From the NCBI GenBank assembly GCA_020847395.1, contig JADLCD010000059.1:1-48890 (forward strand): a stretch of 48,890 nucleotides of DNA, written 5' to 3'. Made by a program: the position numbers and the translations under genes. The stretch is from Chitinophagaceae bacterium. Lineage in GTDB: Bacteria > Bacteroidota > Bacteroidia > Chitinophagales > Chitinophagaceae. This document shows, piece by piece, positions 19,320-27,791 of this stretch (positions within the stretch are counted from its first letter, which is position 1; each line of letters opens with the position of its first letter). The notes below the pieces were generated by a model. It was given only the letters and a program-made list of their open reading frames with translations. It was not told the origin of the DNA and ran no database searches.

Positions 19320-19877
19320 TTACCCTTTCTTTACATATTTGGTAAGTATTACTATTGTTTGATCGTTTATTTTTCCTTCTATCTGCCCGGTGTTATCCTG
19401 CACGAGTCTTATTTTTTTAACAACAGTGCCTTTAGGAGCAGAAAAACTTGTGCCTTTTACATCGAGTGATTGAATAAGAATAACATTATCCCCATTCTCC
19501 AATATATTGCCAAAAGAATCCTTATGCGTATCTGCAACTTCAAATGCACTCATTGCCCACTGAACAGTATTTTCATCCAGTTCAACAGAATTAATAATAT
19601 CATTAGCCCAATCTTCTTCTTTGCAAGATTGTAGTATCCGGTAACTCAGTGCCTGTATTGATGGCTCAGGATTCCATATACTACCTTCAAGAAAACTCCA
19701 GTATGTTCCATTATCTTTTAAATCAATTGCTTTTAAACAGGTATTGCAAAGTGCTACCTGGTTTTCTATAGCACCATTATTCTTTGGGCTCACTGTATAT
19801 TCCGTAGTTGCAGAGGCATTATTACACAATTCACATATTCCCTTGCAGCGCTCAACTAAAGTTTTGCTTATACTCAT
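19320..19877 (-). CDS. PhnA-like zinc-ribbon protein
   Basis: A 185-residue protein. Residues 11-50 form a zinc ribbon with Cys15-x-x-Cys18 and Cys44-x-x-Cys47 (GICELC and LCNTC). Residues about 115-185 are the PhnA/YjdM C-terminal domain, with DSFGNILENGDNVILIQSLDVKG and KGTVVKKIRLV, ending VILTKYVKKG. Despite its name the family is not shown to act in phosphonate use. The middle part (about 60-110) is longer than in the short E. coli protein. It is not adjacent to any phosphonate gene. Confidence 0.85.
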   Translation of the reverse strand: MSISKTLVERCKGICELCNNASATTEYTVSPKNNGAIENQVALCNTCLKAIDLKDNGTYWSFLEGSIWNPEPSIQALSYRILQSCKEEDWANDIINSVELDENTVQWAMSAFEVADTHKDSFGNILENGDNVILIQSLDVKGTSFSAPKGTVVKKIRLVQDNTGQIEGKINDQTIVILTKYVKKG

Positions 19878-20066
19878 ATCATTTTTTTGAAGTGCGCAAA
19901 AGTATGGATATTTTTACACCGGTATTTGTGAGTTTTATCACTATTATAAATGCCATATAGCTGTACAATAAAACCTTTATCCTCGTTTTGGTGAGGCTTA
20001 TTTGTACATCATTAATATTTTAAAAAGGCCTTTTTTGATTTACCTGAAATACAGGACGCTGATTGT

Positions 20067-21008
20067 ATGCTGTTGTTTTGCTTAAAACGAATGTTTTTTT
20101 TATTGCTTATATTGATGTCCTGTAATGCCTATTCACAAGATATAAATTGGATGTCAGGCATATGGAAAGGAACAGGTATAGTGCCCGGAAGCTTGTACTC
20201 TACAGATTATATAAGAACACTTGATGTAGAAAAAGTGGTTAACAACAGGTTTATAGGGAAGCTGATAAGTGAAGTAAATGATGGAAAGGGAACACGCCAG
20301 GATATTGCTTTTTCAGGATTATATGAAAACAGGCATTTAAATTTTACGTATGGATCAATATTATATACAAAGGAACCGCCTTATGGTCAATGGTGGGATT
20401 GCAGAGCCTGCAACACAACATCCCTAATCTTAATTTCCGGAGATACCATACTCCTTACCTTAACTAATATTAATTGCGGACTAACATGCGATGGTGAAAC
20501 AAAATACTATAAACTGTTGTCTGGGTTTGATGTTGCGACCCGGCAAAAAATTATAGCTGTATTTGGCAAACCGGAAACAAAAAAAATTGCTGACATTTCT
20601 ACACAAAAAGATAATTTGCCTCCTGTAAAAAAAATTATTACTGATAGTATTAAAAACCAGCCTGGCAGAGTTAATACAATTATCGCAACATATAAAGTGT
20701 TTTCACCTGAAATAAAAATTATGTTGTATGATAATGGAGAAATAGATAAGGATACAGTATCAGTTTATTACAATGGCAGTAAAATAGTTAATCGAAAACT
20801 AATCAGTACAGATGCAATAACCTATACAGTAACTGCTTCCGCTAATAACAGATTACACGAATTTATTCTTGTGGCTGAAAACCTGGGTGATATTCCACCG
20901 AACACCGCATTTATGCGTATTATTTCAGGCAGCGATCAATACGAATTGTTTGCAAAAACAAACCTTGAAGAAAACGCAGTTATAAGAATTGAATATGCAG
21001 GCAAGTGA
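20067..21008 (+). CDS. Secreted protein of unknown function, two-part beta-rich
   Basis: Not recognised with confidence. The 313-residue protein has a signal peptide (hydrophobic core about 9-18; SCNAYSQ, with Cys19 a weak lipoprotein candidate). Residues 25-150 begin WMSGIWKGTG, reminiscent of a lipocalin-like barrel, and carry Cys112, Cys115, Cys137 and Cys141, placed for two disulfides or a metal site. A linker (165-200) leads to a second beta-rich domain (200-313) with VNTIIATYKVFSPEIKIMLY and IDKDTVSVYYNG, a pattern I associate with hypothetical proteins of Chitinophagaceae. A later start at 20091 is possible, but the first provides the expected lysine and arginine before the hydrophobic core. 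Confidence 0.7.
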   Translation: MLLFCLKRMFFLLLILMSCNAYSQDINWMSGIWKGTGIVPGSLYSTDYIRTLDVEKVVNNRFIGKLISEVNDGKGTRQDIAFSGLYENRHLNFTYGSILYTKEPPYGQWWDCRACNTTSLILISGDTILLTLTNINCGLTCDGETKYYKLLSGFDVATRQKIIAVFGKPETKKIADISTQKDNLPPVKKIITDSIKNQPGRVNTIIATYKVFSPEIKIMLYDNGEIDKDTVSVYYNGSKIVNRKLISTDAITYTVTASANNRLHEFILVAENLGDIPPNTAFMRIISGSDQYELFAKTNLEENAVIRIEYAGK

Positions 21009-21012
21009 AAAA

Positions 21013-21055
21013 GAGGCAGTAGAGATCATAAAATCAATTTGATCCATCCTGCCTC
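21013..21055. terminator. Hairpin between convergent genes
   Basis: GAGGCAG (21013-21019) pairs with CTGCCTC (21049-21055); after a small internal loop GATCA (21024-21028) pairs with TGATC (21040-21044). It lies between the ends of two convergent genes. It lacks a strong T-run, so a terminator role is likely but not certain. Confidence 0.45.
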
Positions 21056-21107
21056 CCTACTATAAAAATGAGTTTTAATTAGCTTTTAAAATGCGGTTCA
21101 ACAAAAT

Positions 21108-21695
21108 TTACTCAACAGCTTTCTTTGCCTTATCTCCTGCCTCTTTTGCCTTCTCCCCTACTTTTTTAGCGCCATTTTTAATTGCTTTACCTGCATCTTC
21201 AGCACCTTCTTTCACCGCATTTCCAGCATCCTTAGCACCTTCTTTCACCGCATTGGCTGCATCTTTTACACCTTCTTTAGTAACATCCCATGCGTTGGAA
21301 ATAGCGTTACCGGCTTTATCAAAAAACTGCCCTGTTTTTTTTATTGATTCACCTTCTTTTATACTGATCATTTTACCATTCTTATTTGTAATATTTCCTT
21401 TTACAGAAATTACAGTACCATCGTTAAGTGTAACATTTTTTTCAGCTACAGCCCAACCTCCGTTTTTATATACCATTAGTTTGCCGTCTTTCCACATTAC
21501 ATCACCTTCTTCTGCAGCATAAGTGGTGGTTGATGTAGTGGTGGTGGTTGTAGTAGTTGTAGAAACTTTTCCTGAATCTGATAATGTTACAAAAGTATCT
21601 TTTGTGGTTACTGTTTCGGTTTCCGTTTCAGTTGCATTATTACCACAGGAAGCAAATACTGCTGCCATAGCAGCAAAAAGCAATGTTTTTTTCAT
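21108..21695 (-). CDS. Lipoprotein with DUF6799-like domain and LEA-like 11-residue repeats
   Basis: The likely start is the ATG at 21695, giving 195 residues; an upstream in-frame ATG would place about 40 non-signal residues before the signal peptide. The signal peptide ends at FASC, making a lipoprotein. A low-complexity Thr run (STTTTTTTTT) follows. Then DVMWKDGKLMVYKNGG and VTLNDGTVISVKGNITNKNGK resemble the DUF6799 domain. The C-terminal 55 residues are five 11-residue units such as KEGAKDAGNAV and KEGAEDAGKAI, an amphipathic repeat like group-3 LEA or apolipoprotein helices. Such helices can fold on membranes or on drying. Surface or periplasmic stress protection is an inference. Confidence 0.82.
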   Translation of the reverse strand: MKKTLLFAAMAAVFASCGNNATETETETVTTKDTFVTLSDSGKVSTTTTTTTTTSTTTYAAEEGDVMWKDGKLMVYKNGGWAVAEKNVTLNDGTVISVKGNITNKNGKMISIKEGESIKKTGQFFDKAGNAISNAWDVTKEGVKDAANAVKEGAKDAGNAVKEGAEDAGKAIKNGAKKVGEKAKEAGDKAKKAVE

Positions 21696-21909
21696 GTTGA
21701 TGACTAATTTAATGTATGGATAAAATCCAAAAGAATGCCAGATTTTAATGGAACGTGAAATTAGTCGTGCTGGGGTGCATTTGGTTTGCTGATGAGTTTG
21801 CTTGTTATTACCCATCCGTTTTCGTCTAATGATAACCCTATTTTTTCGGGCTGGTGACGCAGCACCAGGCTCATAAATTTTTCGATGATTCTATGCAATA
21901 ATACCTTTC

Positions 21910-23415
21910 TCAGGCAACCTTTGTTGTTGCGTTATGTAGTTTTCCGTTTTCATACGTTTCTAATGCTTCGTTTAACCTTTTCCGTATTTCCGCTAACGTA
22001 TATTCTTTTGTAAGTTTTCCGTTCTTGTACACGGTTTGTAATTCACTTTCCTTTTCCTCCTTCCAGCTTACTTTATCAAACAAGGTATATGCGCCGTTTA
22101 TATTTTTTACCTGCAATAAACCTGTAGCTGATTTTTTTGTACCATCATCTGTTACCGGGTCTTTAAAAATATTCCTGCCCTCTCCATCCACTTCTACATA
22201 AGTAGCTTTCATTGCTAAACCAAATGTATCACGCGTATTGTATTGATATGTAAAACTGCCTACACCAAAAACTACCTGGCTGGCAAATCCTTTTTGCTTT
22301 AATCCTTTACAAATAGCATCTGCCCTTTCAAGATTTATACTATCGCCATATATAGCGCCTATATGCGGGTCGAGTAATTTATATCCTGTAGCGGTAATGC
22401 TTCCACCAAAAATGTCCCATAATAATTCCACCACTCCTTTTTGCTCGGCTATTGTTTTTCCTTCGGGATCGCCACAAATAATTTTTACCGGGTCGCCACT
22501 ATCAGGTCGTATCACCACTTTTCCGTTGCGTTGTAATACATCCGTTTTTAATTCAGATAAATATGCCGTACACACCCTCCATAAATCCCAGGTATCACTT
22601 ACTATGCTCACAATGCCTGAAGGATAAACTTCAGTAATCAGTCTTTTAAATGTTTCCAGCTCTCCATCTTTACTGCCACTGCACATTACGCTATGCTCGG
22701 TAGCGGCAACACTTCCACCCACCAATTCTTTTTCAGCGTCTGCATTATAGTATTGTTCAAGCGCGTCAATAGCAGGCACGGTATCTGTACCACTAAAAGA
22801 AGTTAAATGCCCCATACCGCTGATAACGGCGCTTTCAAAACTACTCATTCCCCTGAAACTGAAATCGTGCGCCTGCCATTGTATAAAATCTGCCGGCATA
22901 CCTGTTTCTTCCGCATAGCGTGTTAATAATTTTTTGTATTGAAACGCTATAGTGGCGCTTGTACATGGCTGCCAGGTGATGGCTGATAAAATAGTTTCTA
23001 AAAAATTTGTAAGCCAGTAAAACTCCGGTAGGGTATTCACTACCGTTAGGCATGGTACTCTCATCGGCACAAGACTACCTTCGGGCAATGCTTTTATTTC
23101 TACAGGCAAATAACCAAGGTCGTGCAATTTTTCTATGTGTGAATAATCAGGCAAATCGCCTATAGAAGTACTGATGCGGCGCTTGTATTCACGCATTACT
23201 TTTTCTTTAGGCTGTTCAAAAAAGTTTTCGTTGAAATATTTAATAAGATATTCCTTGATAAAATACTGCAAACCGAAAAACACCATTTCATCAACTCCGG
23301 GCATCCTGCTTTTACGTGGAGTAAGATTGCTGTATACCAATGTGGTGTGAGGAGGATATTGAAATATATGACCCACTTTATAATAATCTGTGAGTAAAAA
23401 AGGATTTGTTTTCAT
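21910..23415 (-). CDS. nadV: Nicotinamide phosphoribosyltransferase
   Basis: Converts nicotinamide and PRPP to nicotinamide mononucleotide, a one-step NAD salvage route. The 501-residue length matches bacterial NadV and animal NAMPT. Active-site residues are conserved: Asp211 in SFSGTDTVPA, the phosphorylated His241 in AATEHSV, and Arg303 in VIRPDSGDP. The N-terminus MKTNPFLLTDYYKVGH is typical. It follows prs by 49 bases on the same strand, so the PRPP-making gene and the PRPP-using gene appear to be one transcript, probably controlled by the NrtR-like gene upstream. Confidence 0.97.
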   Translation of the reverse strand: MKTNPFLLTDYYKVGHIFQYPPHTTLVYSNLTPRKSRMPGVDEMVFFGLQYFIKEYLIKYFNENFFEQPKEKVMREYKRRISTSIGDLPDYSHIEKLHDLGYLPVEIKALPEGSLVPMRVPCLTVVNTLPEFYWLTNFLETILSAITWQPCTSATIAFQYKKLLTRYAEETGMPADFIQWQAHDFSFRGMSSFESAVISGMGHLTSFSGTDTVPAIDALEQYYNADAEKELVGGSVAATEHSVMCSGSKDGELETFKRLITEVYPSGIVSIVSDTWDLWRVCTAYLSELKTDVLQRNGKVVIRPDSGDPVKIICGDPEGKTIAEQKGVVELLWDIFGGSITATGYKLLDPHIGAIYGDSINLERADAICKGLKQKGFASQVVFGVGSFTYQYNTRDTFGLAMKATYVEVDGEGRNIFKDPVTDDGTKKSATGLLQVKNINGAYTLFDKVSWKEEKESELQTVYKNGKLTKEYTLAEIRKRLNEALETYENGKLHNATTKVA

Positions 23416-23464
23416 AATAGTATTTTTTGTTAGTGTGTATTCATTATTGGTTGGTGAATAAAAT

Positions 23465-24262
23465 TTACCCTTTCAAAACTGCAGGAATTATTTTTACAAT
23501 TTTTGATGCATAGGTTTTATTAAAACTATCGCTTACAATAATCTCGTTAAATTTTTGTTCGAGCGTGGCAAAACCTTTTGAAAAAATACCATGACTTACA
23601 ACTAAGGTAAGATGACGGGGTTTTATTTTTTCTGCAATGGAAAGAAAAGTAGCGCCACCATCGCATATATCATCTATTATTACGCAGTTCCTGTTTTCGC
23701 ATTCCTGGGGTTCCAATACTTCAAGGGTAAGTTTACCAGTGGCAAGATCCCTGTTTTTGCTACAGTATACTATATTCTTTAAGTTTTTATTCCACTCAAA
23801 ATATTTTGATACTTTTTTAGCAGCGCCGGCATCAGGACAAATCAATACGCCATCCGGCATATTATACTGCTCAACCATTTGGCGGTTGGTAATATTCACG
23901 GCATTTTTTATCAATAGTGTAGAAACATCAGAGTGAACATCAAACAACAATACTTTTGAAAAACCACAGCTATTGATAAGATCAGCCAACACTTTAACAT
24001 CTATACTGTCGCCATGCTGCATCAGCCTGTCGTAACGTGCGGCCATCAGGTATGGAATTACCAGCAATTTCTTTTTAGCAAAAAGATTGTCGAGAGCGTT
24101 GGCCGTTTCCAGTAACTGCATTACTTTAATACTATCGGTTAGCGAGCAAATTACTTTCACTTCATCATCTTCTTCGATACCCGGGATGTTTACATGGGGC
24201 TGATTGTCGGGAAACAAAGTAATGTTTATTCCCTGTGCTATATTCAAATTGATTATTTTCAT
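23465..24262 (-). CDS. prs: Divergent ribose-phosphate pyrophosphokinase
   Basis: Makes PRPP from ribose 5-phosphate and ATP. I choose the ATG at 24262 (265 residues, MKIINLNIAQG); the frame also opens at a TTG 24 bases upstream, but that lies on the promoter box. The fold is that of PRPP synthases, with VICSLTDS early, YLMAARYDRLMQHGDSID in the ATP-binding loop and CVIIDDICDGGATF at the PRPP-binding site. Compared with housekeeping enzymes it is short and divergent: YLMAARYDR replaces the usual YFGYARQDR and CPDAGAAKK replaces SPDAGGVVR. This divergent type is commonly paired with nadV. Transcribed with nadV to supply PRPP. Confidence 0.9.
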   Translation of the reverse strand: MKIINLNIAQGINITLFPDNQPHVNIPGIEEDDEVKVICSLTDSIKVMQLLETANALDNLFAKKKLLVIPYLMAARYDRLMQHGDSIDVKVLADLINSCGFSKVLLFDVHSDVSTLLIKNAVNITNRQMVEQYNMPDGVLICPDAGAAKKVSKYFEWNKNLKNIVYCSKNRDLATGKLTLEVLEPQECENRNCVIIDDICDGGATFLSIAEKIKPRHLTLVVSHGIFSKGFATLEQKFNEIIVSDSFNKTYASKIVKIIPAVLKG

Positions 24263-24283
24263 ACAATTTGCGTATTTATTAAG

Positions 24284-24315
24284 CAAATATAATAGCCGGT
24301 TTTGACATATACAAA
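24284..24315 (-). promoter_or_regulatory. Promoter of prs-nadV
   Basis: On the minus strand the -7 box TATATTTG (24284-24291) fits TAnnTTTG exactly, and TTTG (24312-24315) lies 20 bases upstream as a -33 box. Both boxes and their spacing fit the Bacteroidota promoter model. The leader before the prs ATG at 24262 is about 15 bases. Confidence 0.7.
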
Positions 24316-24339
24316 TTTTGCTTCAAAATAAAGCAAAAT
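24315..24339. promoter_or_regulatory. Candidate NrtR operator
   Basis: Perfect inverted repeat ATTTTGCTT (24315-24323), 7-base spacer, AAGCAAAAT (24331-24339). It starts at the -33 box of the prs promoter, so a bound repressor would block polymerase. It lies between the Nudix regulator gene and the genes it should control. Confidence 0.65.
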
Positions 24340-24380
24340 AGGTTTGCAATAGTCTGCATTATATAACGTTGAGCGTCGGT

Positions 24381-25073
24381 TTATATTTCAAAATGAAAGC
24401 CTTCTTTTAGTAGTTCTTTATAACGCGCGGGGTTGAACCTGAACATTTTGCCCGGTCTGCCCTTGCCTTCCGTTTTCGACAGCTCCCCGGTTTCTTCCAG
24501 GAAACCAAAGGAGAGAATTTTTTTGCTGAAATTCCGGCGGTTGATGTCTTTATCAAGCAAGGCTATATATAATTTTTCAAGATCGGAAAAGGGGAATTTT
24601 TTATCCAGCAGTTCAAAACCTATAGGCTGGTATTGCACTTTATTGCGCAGCCGTTCAATAGCGGTATTTAATATTTTTTTATGGTCGAATGCAAGTGCAG
24701 GAAGTTTTTTTATACTGAACCATTTCGCATTTTCCGCGTCGGTGCTGGCTTTCAATACCTGGAACTGACTTGCCTTTACCAAACCAAAATAGGCTATGGC
24801 AATAACTCTTTGCCGGGGGTCGCGGTCAGGGTCTCCAAAAGTATATAACTGCTCAAGGTAATTCACTTCTATACCGGTTTCTTCCAGCAGCTCCCGGCGC
24901 ACAGCATCTTCCAGCGATTCGTTCTCCAATACAAAACCACCGGGTATTGCCCATCCGTTTTTGAATGGTTCATACTTACGTTGAATCAACAAAACAGAAA
25001 CACCATCATGTTTTGAATAACCAAATACGACGGCGTCAACGGCAACTTTTATATCAGCGGGTTTATTTTGCAT
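24381..25073 (-). CDS. nrtR: Nudix-related transcriptional regulator of NAD metabolism
   Basis: A 230-residue protein. Residues 9-145 are a Nudix domain whose signature (46-69, Gly46 followed by Glu52 and RELLEETGI) is fully intact, so it could still hydrolyse ADP-ribose-type compounds. Residues 150-230 are the winged-helix DNA-binding domain of NrtR, with FSDLEKLYIALLDKDINRRNFSKKIL and a terminal GRPGKMFRFNPARY. NrtR proteins repress NAD synthesis or salvage genes and release DNA when they bind ADP-ribose or a related metabolite. It lies directly upstream of prs and nadV with a good palindrome between them. A possible -7 box (TATTTTTG, 25132-25139, minus strand) lies about 60 bases before its start. 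Confidence 0.92.
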   Translation of the reverse strand: MQNKPADIKVAVDAVVFGYSKHDGVSVLLIQRKYEPFKNGWAIPGGFVLENESLEDAVRRELLEETGIEVNYLEQLYTFGDPDRDPRQRVIAIAYFGLVKASQFQVLKASTDAENAKWFSIKKLPALAFDHKKILNTAIERLRNKVQYQPIGFELLDKKFPFSDLEKLYIALLDKDINRRNFSKKILSFGFLEETGELSKTEGKGRPGKMFRFNPARYKELLKEGFHFEI

Positions 25074-25226
25074 GTGAATGAAGCATTAAAAATACTTTAC
25101 TTGTTTTAACGAGGGGTGTTAATATTTATTACAAAAATATTCCTGCAATACTATAGAAGTGGCCATACATATGAGGTGAAAGTTCATGCGAGATAACATA
25201 TAAACACTAATAATTTTATTAGTCCG

Positions 25227-26354
25227 TTATTTAAAATATACTGTCTTACCCGTTTGGGCAGATGTTTTAGCGGCTTCCAGAATTTTTACCACCATCATAT
25301 TATTGCTCAATGAATACAGGTCATAGTCTTTTACCGTTATTTTTTTCCTGATCACATCTACAAAATAATCAAACGGATCTTCATACACAGGTATATCCTG
25401 GTTGGTATACGCTCTTAGCTGCTCCGCTTTGTCTTCTTTTCTTTTAACGCGTATGAGACTATTGTTGATGGTATTTACATAGCCCGTAGTACCATAGAGT
25501 TCCATATCTTTTCTGCCAAAAGGCCAATTCCACGATGCCTGTATGATGGCTTCAGCATTAGGATAAGTAACCACAATAACCGCGTCGTCATCTACTTTAG
25601 GATATATGCCCGGCTTATATTGACGCGTAACCGCGGTTACAGATAATGGTTGCTGCCCTTTGGTGAGCCAGGTCATCAGGTTAGCGCCGTAGCAACCAAA
25701 ATCAATAATGGCGCCACCACCATTTTTTTCAGGGTCGGTAAGCCATTCAAAAAACTCTTTACTCACTCCTATTTCCTTCGGCCCTTCATGCCCATGATGA
25801 AACACCGCTTTTCTTAATGGACCGATATAACTGCTGTCATATAATAACTGATAGGCTTTGGCTGTGGCAGGATACCAGGACGTTTCATAATCGGTGAGCA
25901 GAATAATATGATACTTTTTAGCGAGCGAATCCATTTGCAACGCATGCGCTACACTTACGGCTAAAGGTTTTTCTACCATTACATGAATACCTCTTGGCGC
26001 GCAGGCCTGCACCGCGGCCAGGTGATCATAAATAGAACCAAATGCCACCACCGCATCCGGCTTTACTTCATCCAGCATTTTATCCAGGTTATCAAACATT
26101 ATTTTTTCATCGAGCTTGTATTGCCTCGCCGATTGTTGCGCCAGCGCTTTGTTGGGTTCATATATGCCCGCCAGTATAAAATTCTTTTGCGGTTTATGCC
26201 CTAATATCCAGGCAGAGTGCCCATGAGATATACCGGCAACCGCTATGCGAACCGGCGTATTTTGAGCATTCGCTTTAAAGAAAAAAATTAAACAAGCAGT
26301 GGTAATAAATAATCGGATTAGCGGAAATGAAGGCCTGCCATTTCTACTTTTCAT
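25227..26354 (-). CDS. Secreted Gfo/Idh/MocA-family oxidoreductase
   Basis: The start at 26354 is chosen because it begins a signal peptide (MKSRNGRPSF, hydrophobic core, KANAQ); the protein then has 375 residues. An N-terminal Rossmann domain (VRIAVAGISHGHSAWI) carries EKPLAVS, the conserved Glu-Lys-Pro of the family. In the C-terminal domain GGGAIIDFGCYGANLMTWL provides the usual substrate-site Asp. Export of a dinucleotide-dependent enzyme implies a tightly bound cofactor, as in glycoside-oxidising relatives. The sugar substrate is unknown. It may act with DUF1080-type hydrolases such as the one at 15225, but that is only a family association. Confidence 0.88.
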   Translation of the reverse strand: MKSRNGRPSFPLIRLFITTACLIFFFKANAQNTPVRIAVAGISHGHSAWILGHKPQKNFILAGIYEPNKALAQQSARQYKLDEKIMFDNLDKMLDEVKPDAVVAFGSIYDHLAAVQACAPRGIHVMVEKPLAVSVAHALQMDSLAKKYHIILLTDYETSWYPATAKAYQLLYDSSYIGPLRKAVFHHGHEGPKEIGVSKEFFEWLTDPEKNGGGAIIDFGCYGANLMTWLTKGQQPLSVTAVTRQYKPGIYPKVDDDAVIVVTYPNAEAIIQASWNWPFGRKDMELYGTTGYVNTINNSLIRVKRKEDKAEQLRAYTNQDIPVYEDPFDYFVDVIRKKITVKDYDLYSLSNNMMVVKILEAAKTSAQTGKTVYFK

Positions 26355-26478
26355 TATAGCATTTTGAACAAACTGATGATAGTGTAACATTATGTTTAGC
26401 ATTAAAAGAATCAATATAAATGCTTTGCCTCACAAACAATATATTTTTATTGGGAGGTAGCGGGGCTATTCACATATT

Positions 26479-26838
26479 TTATGCAATATTCTGTCCAAAG
26501 GTCAACAAATTATTATCCGGATCAAGCAGTGAAAATTCTTTTTGCCCCCATGGTTTTACTTGCAAAGGCCCATTGGGATGAATAGCCACTTTTTTATCAA
26601 GCAGTGATTGATAAAAGGCATCAATATTATCTACACGTATATACACCTGTCCATAATTTTCTTTAGCATCAAGTGCTGCAAATTCAAAAAAATGAATTTG
26701 TATATTGTCTTTTTGCAGCATAAGATACCCGTCGTAATCAGCGCTTCCATATTCAGTAAAATTCAACTGGTTTAAATAATAGTTTCTTGTAAGCTGCTTA
26801 TTGCGCATAGGCAATTTTGGATGTATAGCTATAAGCAT
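26479..26838 (-). CDS. VOC-family (glyoxalase/bleomycin-resistance-like) protein
   Basis: A 119-residue single-domain protein with the vicinal-oxygen-chelate fold: AIHPKLPMRNKQLTRNYYLNQLNFTEYG opens the first beta-alpha-beta module, and QVYIRVDNIDAFYQSLLDKKV with PWGQKEFSLLDPDNNLLTFGQ forms the second. Metal-ligand candidates are His5 (IHPKLP) and His54 (IHFFE), with a Glu in the KEFSLLDPD strand. Similar proteins sequester drugs or rearrange small metabolites; the ligand cannot be named. Single gene. Confidence 0.85.
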   Translation of the reverse strand: MLIAIHPKLPMRNKQLTRNYYLNQLNFTEYGSADYDGYLMLQKDNIQIHFFEFAALDAKENYGQVYIRVDNIDAFYQSLLDKKVAIHPNGPLQVKPWGQKEFSLLDPDNNLLTFGQNIA

Positions 26839-26939
26839 AATATTGATTGCATTAAATTAATCGTAAAAAGTTTTGCCCAGGGTTTGCAGGTGGGCTAAAA
26901 ATTTTTATTCGTTTACCTGCAAATCTGTAGCTGATATAT

Positions 26940-27683
26940 CTACTTCAATGTTTCTTTTAAAAACATCAGCGTATGCTCCCATGCACGCTTTGCCATTATC
27001 TCATTATAATCCGGTGATTTTGGATCAGTAAACGTATGTTTGGAATATGCATAGGTAATCACCTGCCAGTCTGCCTTACCATCATTCATTTCTTTTACCA
27101 GCCCACTCATTATTTGTGGCGTTACACTTTGATCTTCTGCAGGGTTTTCAATCAATATTTTTACAGGTAATGGCCCGTTTGTTCTTGCGCTATCTTTGCC
27201 TAATCCACCATGAATAGACACTACTCCCTTTACAGGAAAATTTGCCCTTGCTGTTTCCAGTGCACCGGTTCCACCAAAACAATACCCGATAACCGCGAGC
27301 TTATCCGCATCAGCACCGGCTTTTTTTAATTGTTCCAAAGCCAGTTCAATCCTATGCTGGTAAGCCTGGTAATTATTTTTATAATATCCTGCCGTTTTGC
27401 CCGCAGCAGCATTATCTGCCGGAATAGTTCCTTCACCATATATATCCGCTACAAAAACGGTATAGCCCTGCTTTTCCAGAGCGATAGCCGCATCTTTTGC
27501 TTCCTGGTCAATACCTTTCCATGCCGGCAGTATCAATACACCCGGTAATTTTTTTCCTGCATTTTTTGTAACAAGTCCATTGAGTTTTTGCGTGCCATCG
27601 CTATAGGCAACAGGTTTCAAATCCTGCGCGTTTGTAAAAAGTACAGTGCTAATAATTGCCATAATCAAAAATATTTTCTTCAT
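26940..27683 (-). CDS. Secreted dienelactone-hydrolase-family protein
   Basis: From the ATG at 27683 it has 247 residues and a signal peptide (MKKIFLIMAIISTVLFTNAQ). It is an alpha/beta-hydrolase with the family's Cys nucleophile: Cys135 in IGYCFGGTGAL, Asp184 in PAEDQSV and His216 in YSKHTF. VADIYGEG at 78-85 matches the glutamate-bearing loop of dienelactone hydrolase. The natural ester is unknown. Extending the frame upstream would fuse it to an unrelated N-terminal remnant (27726-27791), so the signal-peptide start is preferred. Confidence 0.9.
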   Translation of the reverse strand: MKKIFLIMAIISTVLFTNAQDLKPVAYSDGTQKLNGLVTKNAGKKLPGVLILPAWKGIDQEAKDAAIALEKQGYTVFVADIYGEGTIPADNAAAGKTAGYYKNNYQAYQHRIELALEQLKKAGADADKLAVIGYCFGGTGALETARANFPVKGVVSIHGGLGKDSARTNGPLPVKILIENPAEDQSVTPQIMSGLVKEMNDGKADWQVITYAYSKHTFTDPKSPDYNEIMAKRAWEHTLMFLKETLK

Positions 27684-27725
27684 GTTGTATGGTTTGTGTG
27701 TATAGATGTTTGATATGCGAATGCA

Positions 27726-27791
27726 GTGTGCATAATCATCATACAAATCAAAAACATCCTGTTTGGTATCATCTTTTTTTGGAGTGCTCAT
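27726..27791 (-). pseudogene. N-terminal remnant of a second dienelactone hydrolase
   Basis: A 22-codon segment starting at ATG 27791 reads KQDVFDLYDDYAH. As I recall, this resembles the conserved opening of a longer, Tat-exported dienelactone-hydrolase subfamily of Bacteroidota, which normally continues with N-K-x-D-R-R. Here the match stops abruptly after Tyr-Ala-His and unrelated codons lead into the intact gene. I infer that a paralogue was deleted, leaving only its start. The surrounding 27684-28044 holds no other gene that I can support. Confidence 0.5.

Noticed and set aside
19982-19997. Short CCTC...GAGG hairpin before the unknown secreted gene
   Set aside because: Four base pairs only; too weak to support a regulatory call.
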